In this document: positions 1 to 13,500 of the stretch, piece by piece
Layout: every line of letters begins with the position of its first letter
Numbering within the stretch: the stretch's first letter is position 1
DNA from: Viridothelium virens
Lineage: Eukaryota; Ascomycota; Dothideomycetes; Trypetheliales; Trypetheliaceae
Length of the DNA: 64,000 nucleotides
Assembly: GCA_010094025.1 (NCBI GenBank)
Contig: ML991772.1
Span: 372,001 to 436,000 of the forward strand
Direction: 5' to 3'
Notes under the pieces: generated by a model
What the model saw: only the letters and a program-made list of their open reading frames with translations
The model's database searches: none
Told to the model about the DNA's origin: nothing
Translations under genes and position numbers: made by a program

Positions 1-165
1 CTTCCACTTTTATTTAGTTGCAGGTGTTCATGATCAATCGTGTTCAAAATCTCTTGCCTATCTGCATCTATGTCCGCATGACAACCTTTGTCATGGATTA
101 AAACATAAGGCACCTTATTGTCCTATTTGTTTGTTCGTATCTCTACTATCTGCACTGCCGACACT

Positions 166-2771
166 ATGGCTCATTCTTGTTTTGCTGTGCTGTTCGCTCT
201 TGTCGCAGTCCGACTTGTTAGTGGGCAAAACAATTCCACTTATCGCGATGGAGCGACTTGTGAGTTCAATGTACATACTTTACCTAATCATCTAACAAAC
301 ACCAGTGGTCCAACCTACATACCAGCCCCTCACCTTGGGCTCTGTGAAGCCGCTAGGATGGTTCAAGGATCAGCTCGAGCTCGAGGCGGCCGGACTAGGG
401 GGCAATATGTTCGATTTCTATCGTTTCGTCCACGACTCGAGATGGATTGGTGGCTCCACTGAGTATTCCGCTCTCGACGAGGCGTCACCTTACTGGTTCA
501 ATGGAATGGTCCCGCTTGCTTTTGGTCTGGGCGACGAGAACATTCAAAGTCAGGTCAAGTACTATTTAGATTATGTCCTCGATCATCAGCAAGATGACGG
601 ATGGCTTGGATTTGAGACGACAGAGGCTACTAGAGGTCTGTGGGCGCGATGCCTGCTACTCCTTGGTCTGATCGTACGTACTTTTCCTCTATCAATTGTC
701 CGGCCAACTGTACTTCCCCACTTGATGCAAAGCTAGTCTTGAAGCTTGGAAACCTCTCTCGTTTTTTCTAGTCCCCTCTTGTACTTTTTCGTTTCAATTT
801 CTTCAACCTAGAGCAAGCTAAGAAGACCTACGACCTTCATCCTATACACTGTGGCAAGACGCGCAAATAATCTGAGTCTTTAATTGCAGCCTTTGGAATT
901 GGCCAATTTTTTTTAGAGTGGTTGATTCTATCTCCTTAGTTGGAAAAGATGGAGTGAATTTTGAGAAGAGAGCCCACATCTAACCACCTAGCAGCAATAT
1001 GCCGAAGCCGATCCCTCGCAGACAGAAAGGATAGTCGATGCAATGCATCGCTACGTCGTTCTGGCCCACAGCATGCTGCAGAATAATTATACTGGGTTGA
1101 TTGTGCATGGCAACGATACCTTTGATACGGCAGGTTTTGGAGTTGGCAGAACCCATGAAATGCATATACCTCTGCAATGGCTTTACGAAAAATACCCTAG
1201 AAACAACTCTCAAATTATTTGGGAAACTATGGAACTCATGATTGACGGCGGTGTTTCCTGGGGAGCAGATTGGCGAACCTTTTGGGTCGAAGGGGTCTAT
1301 CCGCCCGTCTTGTATGACACGACGCCCTACGACTTGAGCTGGGTATTTATCCACGGTGTCAACATGGCTGAAGGTAAATCTCGCTGCTATCCTCAATGAA
1401 GAGTTCTTTACTTAAATTGCAAAGGCCTCCGTTATCCGTTGTCAATATACCGAATGACAAGCCAAGAAGCCCTCAGGGAGCAAACTCGAACGGCAGTAGA
1501 CCTCTTGGCCAAATACCACAGATCGCTTGCTGGAACAATCATCGCCGACGAATATATCTCAGATCTCAATCCCAGCCGTGGTGCCGAGTTGTGTATCGCT
1601 GCAGAAGTGATGTTTTCCTCAGCCTACATTTATCAATACCTTGGCGACAATGATATAGCCGACTGGGCGGAGCAGACAGCATTCAATGCACTTCCTGTTT
1701 CTGTGGCAGCAGATTGGTGGTCACATCAATATGTACAGCAAGAGAACCAGGTACGTGGCCCGGAGTTTGAATCCTTCACTTCTGACTGCTCCTTCAGCCG
1801 TGGTCTAGAAATTTGAGCTCGACCGGTTTTTGGTCCGATGTTGATTCTTACGCGAATGTTTTCGGTCTCGAACCCAACTACGTACGTTAATGACCTTAGA
1901 CTATGATTTTATTGCTGACTGAATCAAGCCATGCTGTACGGTCAATCATCCGCAGGGTTACCCCAAATTTCTCGCCAACTCGTTCGTTTCTACGGGAGAT
2001 GGAGGACTTGCGCATGTATTCCTCATTCCAGCCACTATGACGACCACTTTAGATGGCGAAAACGCAGTTTCTGTCTCCGCAGATACAAATTATCCTTTCT
2101 CTCAAACCATTAAATACAACATCTCCGCCACCTCTCCCTTCGACTTCTACGTTCGCATTCCGACCTGGGCCGGAACCAATAGCACCATTAGGGGCAATGG
2201 AAATACCACTGCAACGACAGTCTCCCCTTCCTCGCAGGGCCTGCAAAAGATTGAAGTACCAAGTGGCCAGGCCACGACTTTCACCTTAGACTTGGAGGCT
2301 TCACCACGAGTTGTTACCCGCGCAAACAACACTGCGGCCATCTACTACGGGTCTCTACTGTACGCCCTTGCCATTGAATACGAATCTAGCTCCAGGGCAC
2401 CGATAAATTACCATACGGAAGATGTGTTGCCTGCCAATACCACCGACTCTCATACGCATGACTTTTCACTAACGCCGACGAGCCCATGGAATATTGCCAT
2501 CGATCCGACCCAGATCAAAGTCGTGCGTACAAATACCACATCCTCATCTAGCCTTCCAAACCCTATTTGGGATCTAGGTGCGCCACCTGCCGAGCTCAGA
2601 GTAGCTGCTGTGGAGATCGACTGGCCGGTCGCTTTCGACACTGCAGCTGACCCGCCCGCCAATCCTGCTGCAACAGGGAATCCTTTTAGTGCGCGTTTTG
2701 TTCCGTACGCGAGTGCTAAGCTACACATGGCACATCTGCCGGTACTTCAACTGTCAACTGTTGATCTTTAA
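166..2771 (+). CDS. Secreted GH127/DUF1680-family glycosidase (beta-L-arabinofuranosidase-like)
   Basis: Six exons: 166-259, 306-673, 992-1373 (or from 995), 1425-1750, 1798-1881 and 1929-2771, about 698 residues, all in phase. The start is the ATG before a clear signal peptide (MAHSCFAVLFALVAVRLVSG). Family landmarks in order are a GLGGNMFDFYRFV segment, ASPYWFNGMVPLAFGL, YAEADPSQT, EAHlike block GAELCIAAE, and FGLEPNY joined by splicing to PCCTVNHPQGYPKF. In characterised GH127 enzymes a Glu and a Cys of a Cys-rich zinc site are catalytic; the E-x-C block and the CC pair here occupy matching places, which is a family inference. Many N-x-S/T sites fit secretion. The likely role is removal of arabinofuranose or related residues from plant or algal glycans outside the cell; the substrate cannot be read from sequence. 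The second intron is long for this genome (318 nt). Confidence 0.85.
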
Positions 2772-4601
2772 GGAGCTCGTGTGCGCTAGAGAGTGTCACA
2801 AGAGTAGCATCATACAAAGCAAGCGAATACAGTTCAATATATGTAGTGGCGTAAGAAGACCACCACTATGACTTTGATTCTCTTTAATGTAATATGTCTA
2901 TCGATCTATCTCCGCTTCACATATAGGCAGAACAGAAGATCTTTGAACCGACACTTCAGCGTTTGGCAGGTCAAGCTTTTTCTTAAACCGTCACGACATT
3001 GATAAGCACCCACCAGGGAGTACAATGCAAATTTCGCGGTTACAATATTTGTGGCGATGATATCTGACATCCCATGCTCCTGTGAATCCCGTGTCCCCTC
3101 AACAACTTCTTTCCTGAATTTAAGGGTAAGAGCTCATTACGATATTGAGAAAGAATCGGTAGGAAGCCTTTCGAATATCCCTTCCTAGCTTTATTCAGGT
3201 TTGGAAGGTCCTCAGCAAAGTGTTAAGTCTATTTCCATCGGACGAGAACCATGGTCGCAGCGTGAGGTCTGGATATTTCGCACTTTCTGGCTGGCGTGCA
3301 TAGGATTGAATAGATTCAGGATGAGGTATGTGTAAATCGTGAAACTGCAATTAATCCGTTAGCTCAAGTCTACCTACTCTTTGGGATTCAGACTTACTTT
3401 GGGGTCTGATGAGATGACCGTATTTGCTAACCTTTGAACGTTCTTCCCGTAGAAGATTCGGATTAGAACTGCTGACTCTCATTTGCGGCTTTGAACAAGC
3501 GCGAAGTGATATTTGAAGACTTGGATCGCTTCCATATGTTCGAGGAGGTGTCAATCGCTTACCATTCTTCTCACGCAACTAGACCCTTTTGCAGTATATA
3601 TCGAGAATGTTGTGGCATGCAAAGTCAGGAAAGATCTGAGAGAGAAACTTGCTCGATGCTTTGTTGTGGTCAAGGATTGAACCAGAGGATGCATCCATAT
3701 CATCATGCTTTGGCGGCCTATATAGGACGCATAGGACGTATAGGGCCTGTTCAGCCCCTTGCCAGCCGTGTGGCGTCGGTAATGGTTCAAGCTCGTCTTC
3801 ATTGTGACGGCGAAGTTATGCTAAGAATGCTCGAAAAGGTGGGGTTACGAGCTCAGACGTTGGCTCTGGTGGCGAGCATTCCCAAAAAAAAATCCTGGGA
3901 AGTCGAAGAAGTCGTACTGACACTGTTCGTACGATTGCGCGGGACAGCGTATGTCTCACGTCTGCAACACAGTAGGATAGAACAGAATGTGGTTGTATCA
4001 AGGTTGTTGTGCTGAACGAGATCTGGTTCGGAAGCTTGGGCCTACGATACGGGACGGAACCCACCCCACCTCCACTGGTGCTGGACCTCGTCACCTCGTC
4101 ACTTACCTTAGCACCTTAGGGTGTTAGTCTGGTTGAGGTCGTTCGGGAAAAACAGTCGTGGTGTTGAACAGACAGCCACTCTGCCACGTGCACATTTCTT
4201 TCTCGTGAAACCGAGTGTAAATTGGCCTTCTGGCTCTGGTCGAGCATTTGCATTGCGGTTGGCTGGAGCTAACAAAGGTACTCTAGTCCTTTGATTGGCG
4301 ACCATTGCAGAGTGTAAATGGCTTCCCCAGACTGTCCACCGGTCGAGCCTCGGCACCAGGCCAACGCCAAGTGGGGGCAGATGCAACAATACTTGAGGAA
4401 GAGGTGAATATGGACAGTCGTACGCGAGCCTCATATCTGAGCTCCTGCGTCCTCAGCTCCACTGTTTTGGCAGAGCGAAATGCCGTAATGGAGTCTTTTT
4501 CTTGGAACACTTTCAATTGACCATCTTGTCAAGCCCATCACTATCAAAAATAAAGAAAAAAGAGAAGAAGAGAAGAGAAGAGAAAAGAGAAAGAAGTAGC
4601 A
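2772..4601. other. Intergenic stretch with a 9-bp triplication and a purine tract
   Basis: No supported gene. A weak 174-codon frame at 3491-4015 lacks an ATG start, family signal or splice context. Three near-identical 9-bp units (ATAGGACGC-like) lie at 3722-3748. A nearly pure A/G tract at about 4547-4597 sits directly before the MFS start codon and is probably its 5' leader. Confidence 0.6.
3722..3748. repeat. Three tandem 9-bp units
   Basis: Units ATAGGACGC, ATAGGACGT and ATAGGGCCT follow each other without gaps. This is read directly from the sequence. No function is evident. Confidence 0.7.
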
Positions 4602-6792
4602 ATGTCAGAAGAACTGCAAAATCGCGAGTCTGGAACTTTCCCGCAAAGGCTTGAGCGAGAAGTCTGGGCCCCTCTAAGGAATCTGTTCCGCCGTACTGGA
4701 GGTAGCTCTGCCGCTCAGGCAACTGCACATACTGAAGAGTCCTCAGGAGCCATGGATGCCGAATCGAGCACTCGGCGATTGCCTTCTCAAGAACCAGACG
4801 ATCCTGGAAAGGACCCTGTTGAGAGACGTGAAGTCATTGATGGAGCTCTGCGAGACGCTGTAGCTCTGATCCAAGATGCCTTAGTTCATATCCAAGATGC
4901 GGTGACCCATATACAGAATGTCGTAGAGGGCAGGGATCATAAGACGCCATCCGAAGTAGAGAAGGCAGTTCGCGTGGATACGAACGACTCTTTGGCCGCT
5001 ATTAGGGCGGTATCAAGAGTACCGGGTAATAACACGTACTATGAGAAGGGCGGCTTGAGAACGATGGGCGATGGTCAGGATCATATTGTGGAAGAGCCTG
5101 TAAGATTCTTTTCGTTCTAAACTTTAAATCTGAACGAACCCTGCTGACAACTCCAAGATGACAATGAGGAAATTCATGATATTTGTTGCCATGGGTTTCC
5201 TTTGGACGGGATCCCAGATTCCCCTTTACTTGTTTGGAGGTATCATCCCCAATATTGAAGCATCCATCGGTGGCGCGGACCGCTATGTCTGGATTGCTCT
5301 AGGTAATTTAATCCCACTCGCGACTGTAACGCCCTTCGTAGGCCCCCTGTCAGATGTCTTTGGCCGCCGCCAAATTGCCATGTTCGCCTCGCTCTGTGGA
5401 ATCGTTGGATCAACCGTTTGTGCCTGTGCAAATAGCATGAATATGTTCATCGGTGGTCAGACTCTCATCGGCGTTGGTTCGGGGATTGGAGAGCTTACAG
5501 CTCTGGCTGTAGCTGGCGAATCTGCACCCACAAAGAAGCGTGGCATTTACATCGGCGGAATAATTCTTACCATTATTCCTTATTGTCCATCCGTTCTTTA
5601 CGCCCAACTCATCAGTGTATATGCATCATGGCGCTTTATTGGGCTTTGGACAGGCCTCTGGAACCTAGTTGGCCTTGTCCTAATAGCAATCTTCTACTGG
5701 CCTCCTCCACGACCAAACGCAGGAGGCCTTACACGCCGGCAAATCGCCAAACGGCTCGACTATGTAGGGGGCTTCTTGTCAGCTGCTGGCCTCACCCTCT
5801 TTCTCGCAGGCCTCACCTGGGCAGGGAATCAGTACACATGGAACGATAACCACGTGAAGGTGAACATTGCCCTCGGTGCCGTCCTGATTGTCCTGTTCTT
5901 CGTCTGGGAGATTTTCTTTGTGCCCTATCCAATGTTCCCAGCACGTCTCAAGCAGAATCCGCGAGCATTGTACGTTGTCTGTTTCATCACGTTCGTCTCT
6001 GGTGCCAATTTCTTCGCCGTCCTCGTCTTCTGGCCAACCCAGTACTATGCAATCTATACGGGCGACACGCCGTTCCCCTCACCTGTGACCGTTGGCCTTG
6101 GCTCGCTCCCTGTGGGATTCTGCATCATTGGTGGCAGCATCATCTTCTCCATTGCGGTCACGATACTCAAGGGCAAGGTCCGGCTCCTCATGGTAATTGC
6201 GTGTGTGATCATGACAGCAGGGAACGGCAGCATGGCTGCCGCGAACCTCGACAACTTGCCGGGCGTTTACGCAGCCGTGACGTTCGCATGCCTTGGCGTT
6301 GGTGCCGTCATCGTGCCGCTTCAGATCATAAGTACCATCATCTGCCCTGATGATCTGATCGCGACTGTCACTGCACTGACCATCTCCGTTCGTATCGTCG
6401 GTGGCGTGATTGGCTACGCCGCCTACTACCACATCCTTCGCACTGAGTTCCTCAAGGCGATCTTCGTGTATTTGGCTCCCGTCGTAATAGGATCAGGTGT
6501 CCTTGATCCTATCGAGTTCGGCGAGATTGCAATCAACCTGTCTGGAAATCTGAGGTCCACAATCCCCCAATTTCCCGCGATCGATACACCGGAGAAGGTG
6601 GCGGCTGTGATCCATGCAGGTCGGCAATGCTTCAGTACAGCGTACCATGGGGTATATTATGTCAGTATTGCCTTTGGAGGCGCTGCTATTCTCGCAGCGT
6701 GTTTTTTACCAGATATCACTAAATTGATGGACAATCATATCGCTGTACAGTACAGGACCGAGAGAAGCGCGACTGAATCAGGAGATAGCTAG
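4602..6792 (+). CDS. MFS transporter, TRI12-like (DHA14) efflux pump
   Basis: Two exons, 4602-5099 and 5158-6792, joined over a 58-nt intron with a CTGAC branch site; about 709 residues. The junction gives VEEP followed by MTMRKFMIFVAMGFLWTG, which matches how TRI12-type pumps enter their first helix. Membrane part: FLWTGSQIPLYLFGG (TM1), the MFS loop with GPLSDVFGRR between TM2 and TM3, and an IGVGSGIGEL antiporter-type segment. About 14 helices follow, then a short hydrophilic tail. This family exports fungal metabolites at the plasma membrane by proton antiport. The cytosolic N-terminus is long (166 residues) and has a hydrophobic helical repeat (ALIQDALVHIQDAVTHIQNVV). The gene converges on the polyketide synthase, 775 bp away, so export of its product is the natural reading. 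Substrate is inferred from context only. Confidence 0.85.
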
Positions 6793-7567
6793 GCAGAGGT
6801 CGCCTCGAACTGTCATGGGGGAAGCGAATCGGAAGCTTTCAAAGTCGGAGAATGAAGATAGGACTAGATGAGAAGTATCTATATGAGTGTACAGCTCGCA
6901 TGTGTACACATACGTCTGAATCCGAGTGTCTGCATACTATCTGCCTCACCCAAAGCATTGTCGTTGGGCAGGCTGGAAGGACATGTTAACCTTGCGCTTT
7001 CTGAATCGAGAATTGAACATCTTGTTAAGCGTTTCGTACTATCGATAAAAATTAAGACCTCTGGATTGAATGGAGTCATTCACACCTTAAAGACGTCAGA
7101 GCCTAATGGGTGTGGCTGCTAGCGGTATCGTAGAGACGCTCGCCGAAGACCCAACGGACTTTGGCATGAAGATCTCATATGTCATTGCCAATGCGCCGAA
7201 ACGGCACAGTGTAGACTGGGGGATGCTACAGAAACTAATCTGATCTGTCGTATCACCAAGCGTTCCTAGATGCCAACTCTTGTTGCACCAGCGAGGCTTG
7301 CAGTAGGAAAGTTACTTAGAGCCCGAAAATGGTTAAATCTAAATTATATGAGATCGGCAATAGATCGTTCCCAGAGCATTCGTATACCAATAAATATTTA
7401 CACTGGGCTAAGCGCGATTGCGAGGAGTGCGGGGGGCTAGAATTCTGAGTTTAGGAAGAGAAGAGCGAAACTCCTGATGGAATGGCTAATCGCAGAATTA
7501 AGTTCTCTAAACTATCAGCTTTTCCATAGCTCTATTCTAATGTATTCTATTCTAATTAAGGAAGCAT
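6793..7567. other. Convergent 3' intergenic region between MFS and PKS genes
   Basis: Between two facing stop codons. I see no coding frame with support. The last 200 bases before 7568 are A/T-rich with repeated TCTATTCTAAT-like words, consistent with a 3' UTR of the PKS transcript. Confidence 0.6.
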
Positions 7568-10500
7568 TTAGACATAGCTATGAAGGAACTCATATCCTTT
7601 GAGAATTGCTTTCCAGCACTTGCCATCCGGATCCCGATATAAATCGAACAAATGAGGGACGTCGTCGACAACACTCGATCCACACTCGACTCCCTTCTTC
7701 TTCAATGCTTCGTATGTGCCTTGCATCTCCTCTAAAGGAACGAGATCGTCTGCCGTACTGTGTATGAGGTAGGTTGGCGTGCGATAGTTCCCGCGTTCAA
7801 TCTGGGAGCGGGGGCTGATCTCAATGATCTTGTCGCGCGGAGGCTGTTCTAATTGCAAGTAGCGGTCGGCTTCCTTCTCGCTTGTCCGACTCTTGGGGGG
7901 TAGGCCATCCATGAGAATGGGAAGAGCCTGGCCTTTGCAGTTCATATGCAAAACGAGCCGACTTCGCGGGTCTGACATATCGCACCATCCTCCAATAGCA
8001 GCATTTTGAGGGGGAACATTGTATGCGGTAATCTGTGTAAAATGAGCTTTTAATTTCCCGTGCAGTGATTTGATTGAACCTACCGGTTTCTCTTGGATTC
8101 CTTCCAATAGCTCGTAATGCGATGGGAATGCATCCCGAGAATGTTCGGGAAAGTTTGGCAAACGCCAGACTGTCATATTAGAACGAGACTTTTCTAAACA
8201 AAGAGAAGACTTACAATCGTCCTCGTAGCTACTTGGACAGTAGAATGCTAGGGTAGCCGTTGGTGGTTTAATACCCCGTTTGAGGGTGTTGAAGCCTAGA
8301 CTAAGTGCCAAGGTACCGCCAGTGGACCATCCTATCACAACTATCTTCTCGGCATCCTGCCGCAAGCCCTCGACTCCGAGGTCCACTGTCGATAACGACG
8401 TCCGTACCCATTCGAGCGCATCGCACACGTCACGCATCGGTCCATCAATGATATCGACTTCGGGACAAAGCCTGTAGTCGATGCTAATGGGGAGAAACCC
8501 ATTTTTGAGAAGCAACTGCGTTTGGCGAGGGCGGACGTCCTTGCGGGAGAGCATTACATGACCTCCTCCGTGGATCATCAAGGCTATAAACGCAGTGAGC
8601 GAGTTACAACTTGAGGATGCAGACTGGATTTACCAATCGGACGCTTGTAATCGGTCATCTCATTGGAGTCTGGCAAATATATATCGGCATAGAGAGACAG
8701 TCCATCCACCTCTTTGAAGCAAGTCGTCAGCATACGATCACCCGGCCGACGCCTCTCACCTGGACCGAGGTCCTTGAAGGCCGGACGGCTATATGTCGGA
8801 GCATCAGCTTTCCTGTTATCGACATTTCTAAGGGGAGCTGTGCTTACGATGTATGTGTATTTGGTAGGTCCTGTACTTGGCATTGTTGATTTTCTTGTGT
8901 TCGGTCCTTTCCCATGACCGACTCGCAAAGGCCACCAAATGTCTCTTCCAGGAGGGAGTGTGCATTCAAGCTGACATTGAAATTTTTGTCAACCATAGAT
9001 GCCAACTCGACACTCAGCAGCGAGTCGAAGCCGATGTCTTCGAGTCTGATTTCTGGCGTAAGCCCATCCGACTGTTCAGCAAGCTCCGAAACGATTTCTA
9101 CCAGCTTCCGCAACTCGTCATGGGTACCAACTGAGGAGTACTCCTCTGGTGTTGTTGCTGAGTTAGATATCGGAGAACTAGAGTCGTCTCCTGACGAGAG
9201 GAGTGGCGTTGCTAAGTTCTCGGTTGTGGATCTTGATATATCCATTGCGGGGCTTTCAAAATAGTTCGTCAAGTCTCCGACCCTATCGATGTTCGAGAAC
9301 TCTTCCGGTTGAACATCGCTTTGGAAAGCTTTGTTTAGCGTTTGGAGAACCTCGATGCTCATCAGTGAATCCACGCCGAGATCGTCGAGCAGGGACTCTT
9401 CCTTGATAGACTCGACAGTGATATCCGTCATCTGACTCAGTAAAGTTGCAATCCGCTGGAAAGTATCGGATGCTTTGTCTTTTTTGAGCCGTTCGAGTTT
9501 GGTTGATATATCGTTGGGAGCAGCAGCAGCAAAGTCTTGTTTGGCCACACCTTTGACTGTAGCGTTTGAAGCAATAGCTGACAGAGAAGATCGCCCAGTG
9601 TTGTCAGCTTTCGGTATCTTATTAGCGCCGGCGAAGGCCTTCTTGAGCGATGCCTTTGGGATCTTATTGAAGTATACTCCAAAAAACATCATCGACAATT
9701 TTCCATTACTGAAGACAAAGATATCGTTGATGTAGGCCTTTGGCCCACTTGGGCGGGAGAGACACAAGACCATTTCAGCAGAGTGCTCGTGTGTCTGATT
9801 GCGTCTGCTTTGGAAGTGCTCAGTGGCCTGGATCCGATCGATTTGGCCGCAAATGAAGACATGGTCAGAAGGGCAGTTCTCTAGCAAGTTGGCCTTGATA
9901 CCGGCCACCTGAACAAAATTATCAAGTCGAATCGCGTCGAAAGTACCCTCATCAACTTTTGACGGCGAAGGAAGTGAAATTTGAGCCGCCGTCAGGTTCC
10001 CTTTAGAGCAGACGGACTGCACGCCACGGAAATAGTCTGCATAGTTCACCGCTCGGCTGAAGAGCTTGTACACCATGTCTCCCTGTATGCCGGTCGCTTT
10101 CTCATCAGCCAGCATTTGCCTCGCAGTATCGATATTCATGAGCATCTCGTAACGCGCGATCTCGTCCCGAAGGTTTCTGTCGATGCTATTGACGTATTTG
10201 AAAACACCAGAGATGTGCTTCGTGTCCTTATCGGAGAGACTGGTAAACACGAAATTCCAAGCATTTTCTTGTGACACTGCATTGGGGGTCATTATCAACG
10301 TAATCTGTCTTTCGGGATCCATTCCTAGTGGCGCAGTCATGGCCATGTTCTCGACCGTGAAGACTGATGAGAAGGGATCTAGCTGGTTCAGCATGCTGAC
10401 TGCACGTCGGACGATTTCAATGTATAAGTCTGCTGGACAGAGAGGGCTATCGAGAACAGCGTGACCTGAGAGGAGCTTCTTGAATTCTTCGCTTCGCGGA

Positions 10501-13500
10501 TCGACTTTGAAATGGATACTCTCACCATCCTGTTTGTGTATTGTTACAAGCTCGTGGCAGACCTCTTCTTTGGAAGCCTCTGCGGGTGCAGCTACTGCTG
10601 TCTCTGGCTCTTTCCATTCGAGCCAGTGTCTCGTCCTCTCGAATTGATACGGTGGAAGAAGCAAGGGTGCAAAACTCTTGCGTTGAGATCGGTCAAAAGC
10701 CCAAAAACGAAGCTTCTGCCCAGCCTTCCACAGGCCAACAGTCGTATCAGCCAGGCTATCCACACTGTCTCCTCCCGTGAGCTTGACGCCGTGGAAGCTG
10801 TTATTTGCAACTGCGTCCTTGCTCAAAGCGGCTTTTACCATGCCGACAACCCCAGAATCGCCACCTGCTTCAAGCCAGGTACAATCTCCTAATTTTTGAG
10901 CAAGTCGTTGGATTGCAGCGCCAAAGTACACCGGCTTTCGCGTGTGGTCAATGATGTCTTGGGATGTCGCTGCAGCCTTGCCAGGATGAAGCGTGCAGGG
11001 CTCGATCGCAATGACCGACTCATTTGATCTCAACTGCTTCGCCAGGTCTCCAAGATGTGGGAGTAGATCTTCCGTGAACCGTGAGTGGAAGCCATGAGTA
11101 ACCTGGAGACGGCGGTAGCGGATCTTTCCTAAGGAGCCGCCCTCTAGGAGTTCTTGCGTTTGACTGATCGACACCTCATCGCCAACGAGTACATGGCTGG
11201 TTGGGCCATTATAGCAAGCAACCTCTGCATGATGATCCGATTGCTTCAGCGTCCGCAAAATGGAATCCACAAGAGGATAATCTGCTTGCAGCGATACCAT
11301 GGAACCGCGCTCGGGACCCCATCGCTCCTGCATTAGCCGGGCTCGTCCCGCAACAAGCTGGATGACGTCATGGAGCGACAGGACGCCGGAGATGGCCAGC
11401 GCCCCAAAATGCCCAAAACTGTGGCCAACTACTGCATCAACTTGCAGGCCACAATCCATCCATGTTTTAGCTGATGCGTACTGGATAGCGAAGAAGATGC
11501 AGTGAAGGCGGATAATGTCATCCACAGGTTCCGTTTGGAAGATGGCCGGAAAGATACCAGGGAGGCCTTGCACTTTCACCGCATCGTTGACAATGTCCAG
11601 ATACTGGCGAAACAGGGGAGCGTTATCGTACACGCTGCGATTCAAACCAACTACGTTCCTGGTCTGGCCGCCAAATACAAGGACGACTGGCTTCGCGGCT
11701 TCTGAGCAGTTCGCAGACGCATTGTCCAAGACTTCCGCCAGCTCAGGAAGTGACGATGCCGTAGTCGCAAAGGCTTGCTCTGGGAACTGTTCTTTTTTGT
11801 CCGCTAGGTTGAACGCAAGATCCGCTAGCATCTTTTCCGTGGTAACCGATGAAGCCAGCTCAGTCGCATGGCCGCGTAGACGCTGGCCGTAGTATTCGAG
11901 ACTCGCTCTAGATTTCGCAGATATTAGGAACGGGATCTTATTCAAGGTATGCCTCGCGTTTTGCGATGTTTGTACTGGTGGTTGGCAGATCAATGCAGCT
12001 CCATTACTGCCAGCAGCCCCATAGTTGTTGACCAGAGCTGCGCGGAAACTCTCCTTCCATGGTACAGAGCTCTTCGGTATTGTAAGCTCCTTCGGCAAGG
12101 AAATCTTGGGGTTCAAGACGTCGTGGCTGGCCAGGGGAGGAATCATTTGATGTTGAATCATCAGTACTGACTTTATGATAGAGGCGACACCGGAAGCAGC
12201 TTCACAATGTCCAATATTGCCTTTGACGGATCCTACGTGAACTGCACCGTTCCGATGATCCCCAACTAGTACATTGCTAATGCTATTGATCTCCACTGGA
12301 TCACCCGCCTGTGTCCCAGTTCCGTGTGCTTCGACAAACGATATGGCCTCCCTATCGAAACGTGTTTGATCGATCAGACTGCCGTACAGTGCAGATTGAG
12401 ATGGTCCATGTGGAACCGTAATGTAGGTCTCGTTCTTGCACTGCGATACAGCTGTGCCTGGGATCACCGAAAGTATAGGGTCACCATCCGCAAGAGCATC
12501 CGACAGTTTCTTCAAGAAGATCAAGCCGACACCCTCGCCGCGACAGTAACCATCGGCCTTTGCATCGAACGGCTTCGTGGCACCAGTCGGGCTCAGAAAA
12601 TTGGCCGCTCGTAGATTTTCCCAAAGGTACGGGCTCGACATGGCATTAACGCCACCCGCCAAAGCAGCCGACACTTGGCCATGCTGTATGGCTTTGCATG
12701 CGGCATCGATGGCGACCATGGACGCGCTACAGGCTGTATCGAATGACATTGATGGCCCAGTCCAGCCGAATTGGTAACTCAGACGTCCACTCAAGAAAGC
12801 CCGTAGCTCACCGAGCGCTGAAAAGGCCGACGTCTTCTGGGAAGCAATATTGTCGTGATAGTCTTGCGTCGCGACTCCAATATAACAACCGATATCCTCT
12901 GGTGGCGTGGGATTGCCGAAGTACCCCGAGGATTCGACTGCTTGATATGCGGCCTCGAGTAACATTCTTTGCTGCGGATCCATGGCCGCTGCCTCGCGTG
13001 ACGATTTCTTGAAGAACCGATGATCAAAGCAATCCACATCATGCACGAAGTTTCCCCACCATGGCGCGTCATCTGGGCTACGTCTCAATCCTTTGCGCCC
13101 CCAGCGGCTTTCAGGTAATGGCTCTACCATTGAACGGCCTTCTTTGATTACTTCCCAAAAATCGTGGACGGTGTCAGCGCCAGCGTATTTCGATGCCATG
13201 CCGACAATAGCAACGGCATGAGAAGGTATACCGTTGGAGTAGTATTCTGGCACAGTTTGTTCCCTGGATGTTCCGTCGGATTTGAGGACGCTGGTTTGTG
13301 GCTGGTGCGCAATGGATGAAGGAATTGCTTTGGTAATTCCAATCGCAAGGATGTTCTTGGTCTGTCCCTCCGGGATTTGAGCCATTGCCTTCGTTAGGAC
13401 AGAATACCATTTTGCCGGCTCTAACAGTGTTGATCTGACTGCGGCAGTAGAGAGACCCAAATCTTCTATTAGGTCTCCGTCTCCATTGGCTCGTACTGGT

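Noticed and set aside
3491-4015. 174-codon plus-strand frame
   Set aside because: Starts at a non-ATG codon, has no recognisable motif and lies in the leader region of the MFS gene.
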